A DNA stretch of 64,000 bases from Hymenopus coronatus (Eukaryota; Arthropoda; Insecta; Mantodea; Hymenopodidae), in contig CM060887.1 of NCBI GenBank assembly GCA_030762935.1, forward strand, positions 16,856,501 through 16,920,500, given 5' to 3'. This document shows positions 24,545-38,000 of the stretch, one piece after another (the first letter of the stretch is position 1; every line of letters starts with the position of its first letter). The translations under genes were made by a program, and so were the position numbers. The notes beneath the pieces were generated by a model. That model ran no database searches, was not told the DNA's origin, and saw only the letters and a list, made by a program, of their open reading frames with translations.

Positions 24545-24905
24545 TTGGACAATGTAAGTTTTGAAAGAGAAGTACAAATATGTGAACAAATTAAAAAAAA
24601 ATCAAAAAGAGAGTATTGCTTGTGTACAAGTGAGTAGGAGATTGGAAGGGATGTGAAAAGACCTCCAACAGAAATGTCCAATATGTGAAGGAATGAGAAA
24701 TATGGAGTATATATTTTTTGAAGGGACAGAGTTTGGAGGAAAGTGTGTATAAATCTGATGATAGCTTTAATTAAACCCTTTAGTAAAGCTAATAGGATTA
24801 TAGGTGAGTATTTGACTAAAGTAAAAAAGAACTGGTTGTGTCTATAAAAAGATATGCAAATGGTACGTAAGTGTTGAATATAACTATCATGAAGAATGTG
24901 CACTT
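24545..24905 (+). mobile_element. LINE ORF2 C-terminal fragment
   Basis: Plus frames give CPICEGMRNMEYIFFEGTEF (terminal Cys knuckle) then IKPFSKANRIIGEYLTKVKK. Similar in kind to the ends at 1120-1720 and 18800-19000. Confidence 0.6.
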
Positions 24906-24959
24906 TTTATTTATTTAACCATTGCATTTTATTATTGGCATAAATATGACTGCTTTTGG

Positions 24960-25130
24960 AACTTTCTTGCCGTGTCGACAGGTATAAAAAGGTGAACGTG
25001 GGCCGCAGCAGCTGGATCAGTTTCAATGGGAAATTCGGAGCCGCCACAGCGAGTATCGAAAGGAACTATAAGGCAGAAGTGTTGCAAAGGCATCTAATAA
25101 GATATTTCTTTGTGAACAAATTTTTATTTT
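24960..25130 (+). other. GC-rich segment with a TATAAAAAGG word
   Basis: Notably GC-rich compared with its surroundings, with GGTATAAAAAGG at about 24980 followed by a CpG-containing stretch. Could be part of an LTR promoter or an unrelated promoter; no coding motif. Confidence 0.3.
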
Positions 25131-25559
25131 TAATCAGTTGAAATAATTTGTTTGGGTAGTAAAGAGACGTTTTGGTTATAATATGTAGCTTAATAAGAAC
25201 TAGATGCACAAGGTTGGAAATGACAAGATTCGTCAACAGAAACCCATCTAGTTCGATTCTCGCTTAGTGACCAACCACCTGGAATGCTGTCATGTGACTG
25301 GTTCATGAAGTCTGAACGGCAAAGCTTTTCCTCTGTTTTTTTTTTTTTTCGAGCGTATCAACTGTTACCTATCAAGGGCAATGTTTCGCAGCATTATGAT
25401 AGGGTCTTCCCAGCTATAAAGACGGTAATTATAATAGTTTTAACAAATGTCTCTATTGACTCAACAATAAGGTACAAATACAGCTTTTGATTCACTACTG
25501 CAAATAGTTCGTTCGAAGTTTCGACACGTACAGTTTACGGCTGCACGCCATCCATAGCT

Positions 25560-25834
25560 CGCTAACATTCCAGTCACTCAAGAATCAATATAATTCACAG
25601 TATAACACTGCACTGTAATCCTTCCTCCTTTTATTGCTAGAATATGATGTCGCAGAACTTTCTGGCAACTTGTTGAAGATACTGAACGCTTTTAAACACA
25701 TTTTGGGTGTACCAGATGTCATGTTTGTCATGTTCCTAAGACTCCTGTTTCCGTCGCGTCGCCCATGTTGTTTACGTATGCCAACTGTGAAGTCTTTTAC
25801 CTGGGCGAACTTGAGAACCATTGCATAAGATGGC
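25560..25834 (-). mobile_element. Possible gypsy LTR remnant
   Basis: Directly downstream (minus sense) of the integrase fragment, beginning near TGTGACTGCCATC and containing an AATAAA. Position and TGT start fit the 3' LTR, but no second LTR was found to confirm it. Confidence 0.3.
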
Positions 25835-26330
25835 AGTCACACTGCGCCCTCCTCAGGGCTGGTAGCCCCGTCCAGCGATATCGTATTGGACTAGACGATG
25901 CAAATGTACCACCAGTTTCTTCCCTCGTGGTAGCCTCTATATACAGTAGAGGACATAATTTATCCTCTTCACCACAAGGTAGGCATTTGCCATGGTTGTT
26001 GAAGCTTGGAACAGCTTCTCTTGGTCTGGATAGGGCGTTACAGCCACACCAAATAGCTTTTCTGGAAACCTCGACTGTTGGTCTGCCGGTCATAACGGGT
26101 CTTCATCCGATCGCTCGCTACCTGGATGATTTAACAGGCCATCTTATGCAAGGCTTGAAGTCTGTCTACGAGATGCTCCACATAGTTGACTTCTGGCTGT
26201 TCTGCCCCAAGAAGAGTCCCGAACTTCAGGTCGCATGTTTGTCGCAACTCTCTGCCATAGACCAAACTGGCTTCAACTCGATAGTGTCGCGGGTTGAAGA
26301 GCGGTAGGCCAGCAAGAAAAGTGTCACTCT
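25835..26330 (-). mobile_element. Ty3/gypsy integrase C-terminal fragment
   Basis: Minus strand: FLAGLPLFNPRHYRV, VYGRELRQTCDLKFGTLLG, YVEHLVDRLQALHKMA, then in shifted frames ASDRMKTRYDRQTNSRGFQK. This is the integrase tail and GPY/F-like region of gypsy elements. Frameshifted. The long plus-strand frame over the same bases is its shadow. Confidence 0.8.
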
Positions 26331-27839
26331 CATAACCTAATCTTTCAATCCCCAACTGTGATGGCTCAAATTCTAAAGTAAACTTGAGTTCCATTACATA
26401 AGACAGCACTTTCACAATATAATGGAATGCCGTCTACCTATTGACTTAGCTATATATCAACCCTAATCTCTCATTGTGCATTGAAATTAAGATTCTTTAT
26501 AAGTAACACACCTTAACTTTTGCCTTCTAGCTCAAAAACTAAATACAATTCCACAAGTACATGAGAACATTGTTTATCTATACTAATGGGACTGAAAATC
26601 CAGATAATCCGTAAATATTCTACCGAATGCAAAAACTATAAAGCCTAAATCTTTATTTTGGCTGCAATAAAAAAACAACACATTTTTGGCATTTCAACTC
26701 TGCAGTAATCCACTGTTTATTTATTGAAATATTGTGCAAGTTTCTTTTGATTCAAACGTGTGTGGCCTCAGAGTAGCAGTCACATAGACATTCACTAAGG
26801 TTAGCTGGAGTTGTTTTCAAACCATTATTTTTTTTATCACAAAATGTGAACACATTTAAAGCGGTAGGTTATATTACAGTATGTCAAACAACTGATCACA
26901 TCTTTAATCGACTTTTGAAAAGGATACCCAAAATTTGACACTAAGAGCTGTAATAAGCATTCTCATCGTTCTGTTTGGAATGTGTCTTATGTCTTATATT
27001 GGATATTTATAAAATACTTTTAATATTTGTTATTAAATTCACATTCAACGATTTCACATAGCCTAACCTAAAACTTAACCTCAAAAAAGACGATTTCTTA
27101 AAGAATGTTAATACTGCATTTATGGGTATTAATTGCAAAGGCAGCAGCCAAATAGTAATTCATGGTTACAATATTAACATTAATTTTCTTCTTCCAAATA
27201 TTGGCTTCTTGATTCATTTAATTTATTTTCCTCACACCATTCCCAGTATATCCTTCATATACTTTACTAATGGCTTCTTCAGTTTTAATATATTTGCAAG
27301 CTTTTGTTTCGTGTTTTAATAATCTTTATGTTTTGAATTATACAGTATTATTAATAGGAAATGAGCAGTTAGGTTGTAGCCATTGACCAATTGTGCTTGT
27401 CTGCCATTTTATTTTCTCATCACATATGTGATGGTGGGTATCTCATCACAGAAGTGTCATAGCTAGATGTGATCAAAGATGCTATATTAGGCTGTAAAAG
27501 GTTTTATCATATCTATGAGATTACATTTCTGTCACAGAAATGTGATAGTGTAATATAGGCCTAAGGAACAGATCCACTCTGACCATAGTAACAGTAGCCG
27601 ACAATTTCTGTGCTACCTGCAGTATCAACATAACTTAATTTATTGTACCATACTATCTGTATACCCCATGTATTTATGTTTAAAGAAAAGAAACAAAAAT
27701 GAATCCAGATTAGGTACTGAGACTAGATAAACAATGTTCTTGTACACTTATATCCCACGTTTTACAGTTTAAGTTAACAGCAGAATTAAAGTTATTCTTT
27801 CACACCAACCATGTTAGGCTAAGTTAAGTTTGTCACCCC
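26331..27839. other. Intergenic sequence, nothing recognised
   Basis: 1.5 kb AT-rich sequence between MCRIP and the unknown gene. Short repeats of CACATATGTGAT/TGTCACAGAAATGTGAT at 27420-27550 form weak palindromes. Confidence 0.4.
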
Positions 27840-28020
27840 TGGCATGTATTTTCTCAAAATTATTTTGAGAATACCTTGTGGTTTACTGGAAAACGTGTGT
27901 CAGTTGAATTTACTGTAAGCTGGTATGTCGCCATGGTATTTTAGATGCCAAGATCAATGGTATGATAAGCAGAAGATTTGTGGTTCAATTTTTTAGCCTG
28001 ATTCTACATTACCCAATTTA
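27840..28020 (+). repeat. tRNA-derived SINE, family G, decayed
   Basis: Parallel to 60497-60700: ACCTTGTGGTTTACTGGAAAA, GTCGCCATGGTA, GTGGTTCAATTTTTTAGCC. A and B boxes are eroded. Confidence 0.6.
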
Positions 28021-28454
28021 GACTACCAATGGCAGGCGTCGAAGAGCAATCAACATTTCTGCAAATTTATCTCAATGTAAAGAAAATAGAAAAAAACATT
28101 CCTCCATTTTAACATCTGTAAAGTCATTATTTTATGCTATGGTGTGACATCTATGGGTAATATGATGGTCTGTCATCATTTGGCAGAGTAGCAAACTATA
28201 AATTCTACTTGATCAAGAAACTATTGACAGATGTTCCAAATAATCTGACATGGTGGAACTTGAATTGAAATATATGGGAGACCACATGAAAGGCTAGGAA
28301 GAGGGGGAAGAAGTAAATTCAACAGTTTAAATGAACACAGCATTTTATTGACAAATTCATACAATAGTATAAATATTTTGGTATATACATTAAAGTAAAA
28401 AAAAAATTAACCGTAATAAGAACACTGCAACATTTTCAAAAGCATTTTTTTTCC
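28021..28454. other. 3' flank of the unknown gene, nothing recognised
   Basis: AT-rich; no repeat partner seen. The decayed terminal-exon copies begin at 28455. Confidence 0.4.
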
Positions 28455-28993
28455 CAATCACAACATTAGAGTGTGCTAAGATTTCACACCTTTCACCTAT
28501 TCTTTAACAAGATTTTGTTTATTTAAATGTTTTTCCAGCTACTGTCTTCATCACTGAAATGTGCTGAAGATTTCACATTTTCCATTACTTCTGTAACAAG
28601 ATTTTATTTCATTAATGTGGTTAACTTTTTAACTTTTACATACACTTTATTTAATTTATGGAGGACAATTTTATTGTTTTGTGAAGGTTCAACAGCTGAC
28701 AATGCAGGCAAGGACTTGTGACACAATTATCCTCCATATAAGTAAATGAACTATTAGTAAAAGTTAACCATGTTAATCTGATTAGCATTCATATATTGTA
28801 CATCTTGTAAGAATTTATTTTATTTTTAAATGTTTTTTTCAGTCAGTCTTCATCACTGGAATGTGCTGAAGATTTTACCTTTTTTCACCTTTTCTGCAAA
28901 AAGATATATTTTTTTTTATTTTCAGTCACTGTCTTCATCACTAGAATGCACTAAAGATTCCAGATTTTTCATCTCTTCTGTAACTAGAGTTCC
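28455..28993 (-). repeat. Decayed copies of the unknown gene's C-terminal coding segment
   Basis: The native segment (28921-28993) has relatives at 28838-28910, 28534-28610 and 28455-28520. They share the strand-reversed core CTTCATCACT-x-GAATGTGCT-x-AAGATT and the following TTCTGTAAC run. Two are preceded on the plus strand by the same tttaaatgttttt linker. The copy at 28534-28610 still reads LVTEVMENVKSSAHFSDED in one frame, against LVTEEMKNLESLVHSSDED in the gene. Spacings of about 79 and 83 bases suggest a tandem duplication that was later duplicated as a pair. All three lie in the 3' UTR or beyond. Confidence 0.7.
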
Positions 28994-29071
28994 TTTAAGC
29001 ATCTGAGAGATTATTTTCAATTGTTTATGCACTTGCATATCCTTGTGCTGCATAAGTGTCTTAGCATGTTG
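28922..29071 (-). CDS. Unknown gene, terminal coding exon
   Basis: Acceptor ttttttacag; 49 codons and TGA. It encodes QHAKTLMQHKDMQVHKQ, continues the helix and ends LVTEEMKNLESLVHSSDED plus SD. An AATAAA (28915-28920) overlaps the bases just after the stop. The last ~70 bases recur three times immediately downstream. Confidence 0.78.
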   Translation of the reverse strand, partial: QHAKTLMQHKDMQVHKQLKIISQMLKGTLVTEEMKNLESLVHSSDEDSD

Positions 29072-32000
29072 CTGTAAAAAAGAGACAATAAATATAGAAT
29101 TAACAGCAAGGGCAAAGATTCAAAATATTTCATATAACCGAAAGAGGTTTCAAGTTAGTTGAATAATGCATGCAACAGATGACATTTAAACATTTCAAGA
29201 TGTAGTACTACTTTTTGTGTGAACAGTACTGTTCTGTAACTTCTTTCACTAGTAATAGATTTATGAACACATGCACTGATGAAGTTACATTACCTGCATT
29301 TATAAGAGCATTAAAAATCTGATGTGTTGCATTCACATGACTTTCTCTACATCTCTGTAACAAATTATTGTTAAAAAGCATATTTTTCTTCTACTTCATG
29401 CGAATCGAGATAAACACTGGCAGAAATGCTTTCTTGTGAGGGAAATAATGGAAAGAACTAGGCTAAAATGATAGTCAAATCTTTTAAAAGCTGGTTATCA
29501 TGTGAATGAAATCCATTTCTTTGCATTGCCAGGAGTTGCCAAATTCCCATATGTGAAAAGTTTAAACATTTTAAAACAATAACAAGGAATATCTCAAAAA
29601 TGGTAAACTCAATGAAAAAAATGTACATGACATAAATTGTATGTTTCAAGGAGATCTACATTTTTTGTGTAAAAGTTTTTGTCTCTTCCGGTTTACTAGT
29701 TATGCAAAATCCAGCAAAATTCATGCACAATAAAGGGGGCCTTCAAAGGCTATTACCAGAAAATTCAAGATATACATTTTATTTGTCATGCAAATATCTT
29801 TAATATGCAGCATTTTAATCAAAATCGTTACAGTCATTTTTGAAGAGATCAACATTTTCAAAACATTTTCCATGTAAAGGGTAGTTTGGGGTGAGGGGAT
29901 TTTCCTCTAAATCTTTGTATACTAAGTTTGGTATTTTACAGATTTTGTTTTTGAATGGATGCGTAGGCTTCCACAACCTGTGTCTTGAAGTGTCTTCTTA
30001 GCTTATGGAGAAGGCCTCATTATCTTGCATAGGATTTCGGATGTTTCGCTCATCTTGCTATGAGCTTCTTTTTTGCTCTCGCTTATATAGTGGTTGTGCA
30101 GTGGAGGTTGCCCCACCGCCTCACTTCCGGTTGGCTAGTTGCTTGCTAATTGGGATAGGTTCTGGCACCGCTCTTTCCTTGTGGTGCTGGAGTTGGTTTA
30201 AGCTTTCTTTTTCCTGTTTTCTTGTTTCCTTTTTGTCTTATTTTCCTAGATTGTTGTTTGGTTCTTCTTTTAGCAAATGCCATCAGTTTCGAGATTTCAC
30301 AATTCTACCTGTGGACAAGGGCAATGCCACCATCATCATGAACACCAACAACTATCGTGAGAAGATGCTCTGCCTGCTAAACAACCCCGCCTACAAAAAA
30401 ATCCAGAAGAATCCCACCTCTACTGTGGAAAGATGCACAATGCTCATGATGCAGACTTCCTCAATTCCAAAAGAAAAGCAGAAAGGATGGATCCCACACA
30501 AATCCCGAACACTATCCATGGGCTACCAAAAATACACAAGGAAGACACACCTCTGAGACCAATAGTGAACACCATTGGCTCACCAACACATTCTTTAGCC
30601 AGACTCCTAGCTGAAAAACTACAGACCCTGGTGGGAAAAACAAACACCTTTGTTCGAGATTCCGCACACTTTGTACAAATAATACAAAAATTCCCCTTCG
30701 AACACAATCATATTCTCATCAGCTTCGATGTGCAATCGCTGTTCACCAAGATCCCAATCAAGGATACTCTAAGAATCATCGCAGACAAACTCGAAAGCAA
30801 TGGGTTTCCTGAAGATTGGCTGGATCTAGTGGAGCACTGCCTAACTGGTGGAAGTTAGGCAGTGCTTCACTAGATCCAGCCAATAATCAGTTACAGAGGA
30901 GAGCTCTTTGAACAGAAGGAGGGAACAGTGATGGGCTGTCCTCTCACACCCATTGTTGCATATCTATTCATGGAAAATATAGCAATAGATACATACAATC
31001 TCAAACCAGCACTCTGGCTAAGATATGTGGATGATACATTTGTAGTACGGCGACACGGCAGAGACACCATAGCCGGTTTTTTCCAACACCTAAACAGCCT
31101 CCAACCCAGCATACAATTTACAATGGAAATAGAAGAGACGGAACACTTCCATTTTTAGATGTCTTGGTACAGCAAGATGAAATGACCAAGACTGTACACT
31201 GCTCAGACATCAGAAAACCCACTCACACCAACAGATAGATGCATCTTCTCACCATCTACCTGCCATAAAGCGAGGAATGACAAGCACACTATTCCACCAT
31301 TCATATATGCGACCCAGAGCTCGTCAGACATACCTGAACAGCTTTCTCAAGGCTAATGGTTACACACACATAGAAATACGGGGAATACAAAGAAACACCA
31401 ACTGAACAAATCCCCAAAAGGACAATGATCAGGGCTCCAGAAAAAACAACAAAAAATGGATCAGTGTACCATACATCCGAGGCGTCACAGACAGGATTTC
31501 CAACATCCTTAAAATCTACGGAATCAGAACACGCTACAACTCTACAAGAAAGCTCAGATTGTTCCTACGACCAGCCAAAGATACCAGTAACGGTTCCTAA
31601 ACCTAGACATATATAGAATTAGAAGCGGCTGTGGTAGTGCCTACATTGGCCAAACAGGACGGTCCATAATAAAACGCAGAAAAGAACACATACACAGTCT
31701 AAAACTCAGCCAACCCGAAAAATCTGCATTAGCTGAACACGTAACCCAAACTGGCCATCACATTGATTTTGAAGACACAGAGTTCATGGCCACCTGCAGC
31801 AATTTTCACCACAGAATGACTTGTGAAAGCAAAGAAATTTTCAAAGAAAAGAACATCAACAGGGACAGTGGAAAGCAACTCCATAACATCTGGAAGACTG
31901 ATCACAAAGAGAGCCAATGAGAGGCATGGGGCCTTCTTGAAACTGATGGCATTTATTAAAAGAACTAAACAATAATCTAGGAAAAGAAATAAGACAAAAA

Positions 32001-35000
32001 GGAAACAAAAAAAACAGGAAAATGAAAGCATAAACCAACTCCTGCATTACAAGGAAAGAGTGGTGCCAGCACCCACACCAATTGGCAGGCAACTAGCAAC
32101 CAGAAGTGAGGGGGTGGGGCAACTTTCTGTTTTTGAGTTATTGTGTTTATGGACATGGACACACACATGGACTTTTTTCTAAAAATGCTTTTTTTGGATG
32201 CAGGAGAACCTAAAATGTCTATTTTGGCGGAAATCTCTGTATACAAATTTCGGGTGGAATGCAATACCTTCTCTACACACTATGCACATAGTATGTGTAG
32301 AGATAGTAAAAAATGGCAGGCAATAGCAGCTTTATCCACCTTGTTTTATATACAATTCATTAATGTTCAAAGGATCTATCAAAATGTTTTGTGGCAACAT
32401 TAATGTTTTACTTATTAAGTTTCCTGATAATTTCATTATGGCATACTTGGAGAGCACTACCTTATGGATAGCTCTCAATTGTTCAATCTCCCAGAGGTCT
32501 TCTTGTCAAATACAGCTTAGATGAAAGACATGAGGATGAAAACGAAGCTGTTACCAAGGAGTTTAGATTCTATATGAGAATGTGTGATCCCACAGTAGCT
32601 GTCTATAAGCATAATACTGGTTTTATTTTATTTATGTTTAAGTTTTAATGCTCTTTAACCTGGTAGACCACATTGGACAGTAAATGAATGAAATTATTAA
32701 AATGAAACTGAAACAAGGCCTAGAACCTGACATAAAGGTAAACCCCAGAAAAATGCTTATCTGGGTAACTTATCCTAACCAAGATTCAAACTCGGGACCT
32801 CTTGAATGCAAGAAGCATGCTAGTACTATGCTATAGAGGATGGGGTTTATTGTTGCACTGCAAGAATACTGGCAGGGCTTACGCTTATTAGGACATAAGT
32901 CTGAGAATGACTATGTTATCATCTTCAATATTTAGTCACAATGCACATTTTTAAATACAAAGCTGATGTTCATTTCGAGAAAATCCAAATTTTTTAACAT
33001 TTTCCACATAAATATATAATTTGGGATGGGGAATTTTTATTGAAAATATTCATGCCACATCCGCGGACGATTCTGAGCTTAAATACCAAGATTAGTATTT
33101 AACCTACTTTTTGTTTGATTTGTATGCACACACAAGCATAGTACACCTTCTCTACTTCTGCATGCTCATGAATCTTTTTCTAATTTTTTTTTCTGGATTC
33201 ATTTAAATGGCTTTTAAACTTGAATTCCAGAGGTCATGACATTGATAATTAAAGGGAAAATTATAACTAAGGTAGAAGCAAAATCAAATTCAATACTGAG
33301 ATAGTGCAAGAACACTATGCTAGTTTCAATATGAGACTAAATATTAAAAAGTCAGCCAGCATAAATTTTGAATTGAAAAAGAACTCAACAATTAACAATA
33401 AAATAGAAATAAAAAGAGAAGTCATACCAGAAACAAATTATAGCAATTTTTTAGGAGTGATAATCGATAAACAACTAAATTGGAAACCCTGCATAACATA
33501 AAAAACTGATGTGTTCCATTCACATGACTTTCTCTACATCTCTGTAACAAATTGTTAAAAAGCTTATGCTTCTATTTACTTGATGCTAGTCGAGCAAAAA
33601 TTAGCAGAAATAGTCTTATTACTTGCTTCCTTGTAAGTAGAAGCGAAATAAGGGAGTACCATAAGTTAAAGAGATAGTCAAAAGCTGGTTGCTATGTGAC
33701 TGAAGTTCTTTTGTTTGTATGGACAGGAGTTGACTAACTCCTATATGAGAAAAGTATAAGTTTTACAAAGCTGAAACCAAAAACAAGGAATATATAAAAA
33801 AATGCTCAACTCCACGAAAAAAATGTATATAACATAAACGTTTTCTACATTTTTTGTGTGATAAGTTTTTGTCCATCTCTTACGGTTTAGCAGTTATGCA
33901 AAATTCCGTAAAATTGATCCAGAATAAAATAGTCTTCAGAGGCTATTCCCAGAAAATTCAAGGTATACATTATTTTTGTCAGGTAAATATCTTTAGTATA
34001 CAATATTTTAATCAAAATCGGTGGAGCCACTTTTAAGAAAATCAACATTTTTGAAAAAGTTCCATGTAAAGGATAGTTGCGGGTGGGAGAATTTTCTTGA
34101 ATTTTCTGTGTTGCATCCTTGGAATATAGCAAACTTAAATACCAAGTTTGGTATTCATTGGTCTTTTCACATGCCAAACTTTTCTATGCTGCCCACAGAC
34201 ACACACAGACATTTTCCTTAAAATGTTTTTTTTTATTCAGGGGATCTCAAAACATGTATTTCCGGTGATATCTCGGTATCAAATTTTTGTGTGCATTACA
34301 ATACCTTCTCTATACAGTATGTACATAGTACGTATAAGTACAAAAAAAAAAAAAAGAAATACACACACAAGCTAGTAATATTATGGATAAAGAAATTATT
34401 ACGCAGATCCACTATCCTTTCATTATTCACACACAAAATATGGAATTACTCTTTGGGGGAACATCACAGTAACAGATGTAAAAAGTATTTTGAAAAAAAA
34501 AAAAATAAATAAATAAAAGCACTCAGTATAATACAGAAAGTAGATAAACAGCATTCGTGTAGACAAATTTTTAAAAATTATATGATTTTAACTGTTAACT
34601 GCATGCATGCATGTATGTATATGTATATATCTCAAAGCATAAAAAGCACTATATTAGATAAAGAGCCAAAAAATAACAATATTCATTAGTATTGCTTAAC
34701 AAACAGTAAGGAGTATTTTAGATCTATTCTTAGGGGTACCTTAAATAATCAAGATGTTAGAAGTATGAGGAAACAACTATTTAATAAGTTATCTGAGAAA
34801 TAAAACTCACTGAAAATAAGAATGAAATAATAACATTTGCAAAAAGAAATACTTAATAGAAAATGCATTCTATAGCCTAGAAGAATATAAATTATGTATT
34901 AATAGGTAAATTACGGTGTAAATATATGTAAGTACTTGATGTATGCTTAAAATGTTATTTTAAAGGAAGAATAATATAAGTTAAGGCAAAAATATTAATT

Positions 35001-38000
35001 TTGGCTTTTTGATCAAAACACGTTTTCAATACATTTGTTCATAGAAAAAGGAATAAGTGTATTAAAATATGGGTTTATGTTAAAAGAACTTATAGAACAT
35101 CCAATTAATCTTACCAGATTTTTCAGCATCATCTTCCAATCCATGCTCTGATATGAACTCGGTTCTTTGTGTGTTTTCATTTGTTTGACAAGTTTTTGTA
35201 TAATATCAAAATACTGTACAGTGCTCCTGTAAAAGGTTAGGCACCAAATTACTTTTTATACATGTACATTTTAAAGGGAGCATCACCTAAAATCAATACC
35301 ACTAACATTTTAAAAACCAGACAAATGTTATTTTTTTCATGCAAATAAAATTTATACAAGAGCTCATATAACATATAGCACATACAAAGATTTCAATTTT
35401 TGAAGGTCTAGATTAGATTACTCATTTCTTCTTTTTTTTTTTTTTAAACTGTAATAATTATGCCAATGTCAGGAGTTTGTAAACAAACTTATTGACAACA
35501 ACAAAAAAAAATCATATAAAATCCAAATTTATTTGGATCCTTTAGCCTCTTCTACCTATATGCATACAGGTGCTGGAGCACACCCAATATTAGGTTACCA
35601 TATGTCCTCTTTTACTGAGACTTTTTCTCTTTATAATTCTAAAATTTGGGTTTGGGTCTGTGAAAGTGAGATATGGGTTTAGAAAGAAGTGAAAGGTAAG
35701 TGGTGCGCAGAAAGAAAGAAAAAAGTGTTTTTGTAGGTGTGAGTAAGATGAGCAGAGCAGAATCAGGCACTTCTCGACATGTGACCTAAAAAGCAAAAGG
35801 TAGAAAGGCACAGATAGGAGAAAAGGGCAAAAGAAAGAGCATACACCAGTTTAAGCTAGAGGTTATAAAAATTAAAATAAAAGTGAAGGGTATGAGAGAA
35901 AAGGCATACAGATTTTTTAAATATATTTATTGATTAATATATGCCCAAGTGACACCTTCTCTACAGAGCCTTTTGCAAGCTCTACACACTTTGACCTACA
36001 ATTTGTATGCTTCAATTTTCTTTGTTCAAAAAAAAAGTTGAGGGCACATAATCAACCAATTGCACACATGTTCTGTATGTCTTCATGGTTTTGTATTCCT
36101 CTCCAAGCAACTCTTTCATGGACACAAACAAAAAATAGTCTGGGGGGTGCAAATCAGGACTATAATGAGCGTGTTCAAGGGTTTCCTAGTGCATGTCCTC
36201 CAATGAGTTCTTATCATACTTGTGGTGTGAGAATTAGTGTTACCTTGGAGAAGGATGACATCCCTAATGGCATATAGCATCTCTTGTTTTGGCAGGCAGC
36301 TTTTGTTGACCTTAACAATTAGCAATAGTACGCCACATTCACCATACATCGATCGTGAAGAAAATCTAGTAAAACTCCTTTGTAGACAAAAAACACTGTT
36401 GTAAGAACTTTTCTGGCTGATAGGCAGGTTTTGGCCTTCAATGGTCAGGCTTCATCCTTTATTTGCCATGCCTTGCTTGTCATTTTGGATTCTGGAACAA
36501 AATGATGGACCCATGTCTCATCACATGTGATGTATGCTTTCCTCACTGTCTTATTGGAATTGATTTAGAAGTCACTCTAAAATCTCCAACCTGACCTGTT
36601 TTTGCAGCTCGATTAACAATTTTAAATAGATGTTTACTGAGTACTCCCAATGCTGACACCCATTTCTGTACGCATTGATTACCTTCAATAAACTCTCAAA
36701 TGCACAGTTGTCATCTGTGAAATTTGACCTTTGGCAGCAAACCTAACCTTGTTTTGTAAAATTCCTTGATGCCCTTAAATTGTTGGGCACATGTAAACTC
36801 TGGGAGAGTTTATGCTTTCAAACGAAAAAATCTCTGAGGGTTTAACCCCTTCATTAGTTCAAAACTTTTTAATAATCCATTGCACAACAGGCAAAGGAAC
36901 CTCTTGTTCACTCATGATGAACTGCCATCGAAACCTATCAAAGCAATTAACCAAGCTGGTTCCCCCTCCCTAGCACACAAACTGCAACCCCCACATTCCA
37001 TCATCCCACTCAGATCTTCCTGTGCAGTACTCTGGTTCAATTACATTTGAATATTTATATAATAAAATGTAGAGGGCTGTCCAGGGTCAGAAGGGGAGGG
37101 TTCCAAGTTCAGGGGCAGCCCAAAAACGTAGTGATTAATGCTGAATAAAACTCAATTCAATTTGACTGGCCACAACTGATTCCATTCTTCTTTGTGAATA
37201 AATTTTTCTAAAGCTTTCATACAAAATTTTAGGCAGGAGGAGGTTTGAACAGCATTCATGTTGTAGATTCATTGTACCTAATCCTGTACCCACAAATTCA
37301 AGCATTCCTCCCTTGTTTATGGGCAGCAACTGAATGGTCCAGTTCAAATCTTGGTTGCAGTGACTTGTCTGCACAAGGCTTTTTCTACAGCTTTTCCCTT
37401 TCATCTCTTTGAATTCTAGGTTAATTTTAGCACTCAATTGTATTTAATTCATACATTCTAAGGTCTGATAAGTTATAAAGGATATTAAACAAGACAAGAA
37501 GAAAGAGGCAGAAGAAATGCTGTCTAGATGCAGTGAGAAAATGAGCAACCATGTAAAATATTGTTTCTAGAGTATTAATATTGCTAAAACTATTTTGGTA
37601 CTTCCACTATCTCTAATAATAAGGACAACATTCTTGTACAATAGATACAATTCTCACAAAGAAAACCGTTGAACAAATGCAATGGCTTCACTCTCTTAAA
37701 TATTTACACAACCTAGCTATATGGCTTGTTTTCCTAATTTATGAATCTGTGAGTGTCAGTGTTTTAAATTAAAGAAATCATACCAGGATACACAGTACTT
37801 ACTCATGATATTGACATGGTATAGAAAGACTATGTTCTGATGTATTTTGTCCAACATCATGTTTGTGGTCTAATATATAGTATAGATCATCACATGTTGT
37901 GCTTGTTCTCGATACTGCAGTATCTGTAGAAAAGAGAAGACAAATGCATAAATAACTGCAGCATTTTATTATTTTAAGTTATTTAAGTTGTGACCATATA

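Larger units (their letters stand above)
29955..32127 (+). mobile_element. Penelope-like element, near full length but broken
   Basis: Order: inverted terminal region, reverse transcriptase, linker, GIY-YIG endonuclease, inverted terminal region. RT motifs in successive frames: ILPVDKGNATIIMN (N-terminal), LPKIHKEDTPLRPIVNTIGS, LISFDVQSLFTKIP (catalytic motif A region), GCPLTPIVAYLFME, LWLRYVDDTFVV (YxDD), FLDVLV. Then SVPYIRGVTDRISNILKIYG precedes the endonuclease. At least four frameshifts or stops, so inactive. It sits inside a DR1 copy and is flanked by a 9-bp duplication. Confidence 0.9.

Noticed and set aside
25765..26307. Long open frame of 180 codons on the plus strand
   Set aside because: The opposite strand encodes a clear gypsy integrase tail; this frame is its shadow in a GC-richer stretch.
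30444..30707. Minus-strand open frame of 87 codons
   Set aside because: It lies exactly antisense to the Penelope-like reverse transcriptase frame.
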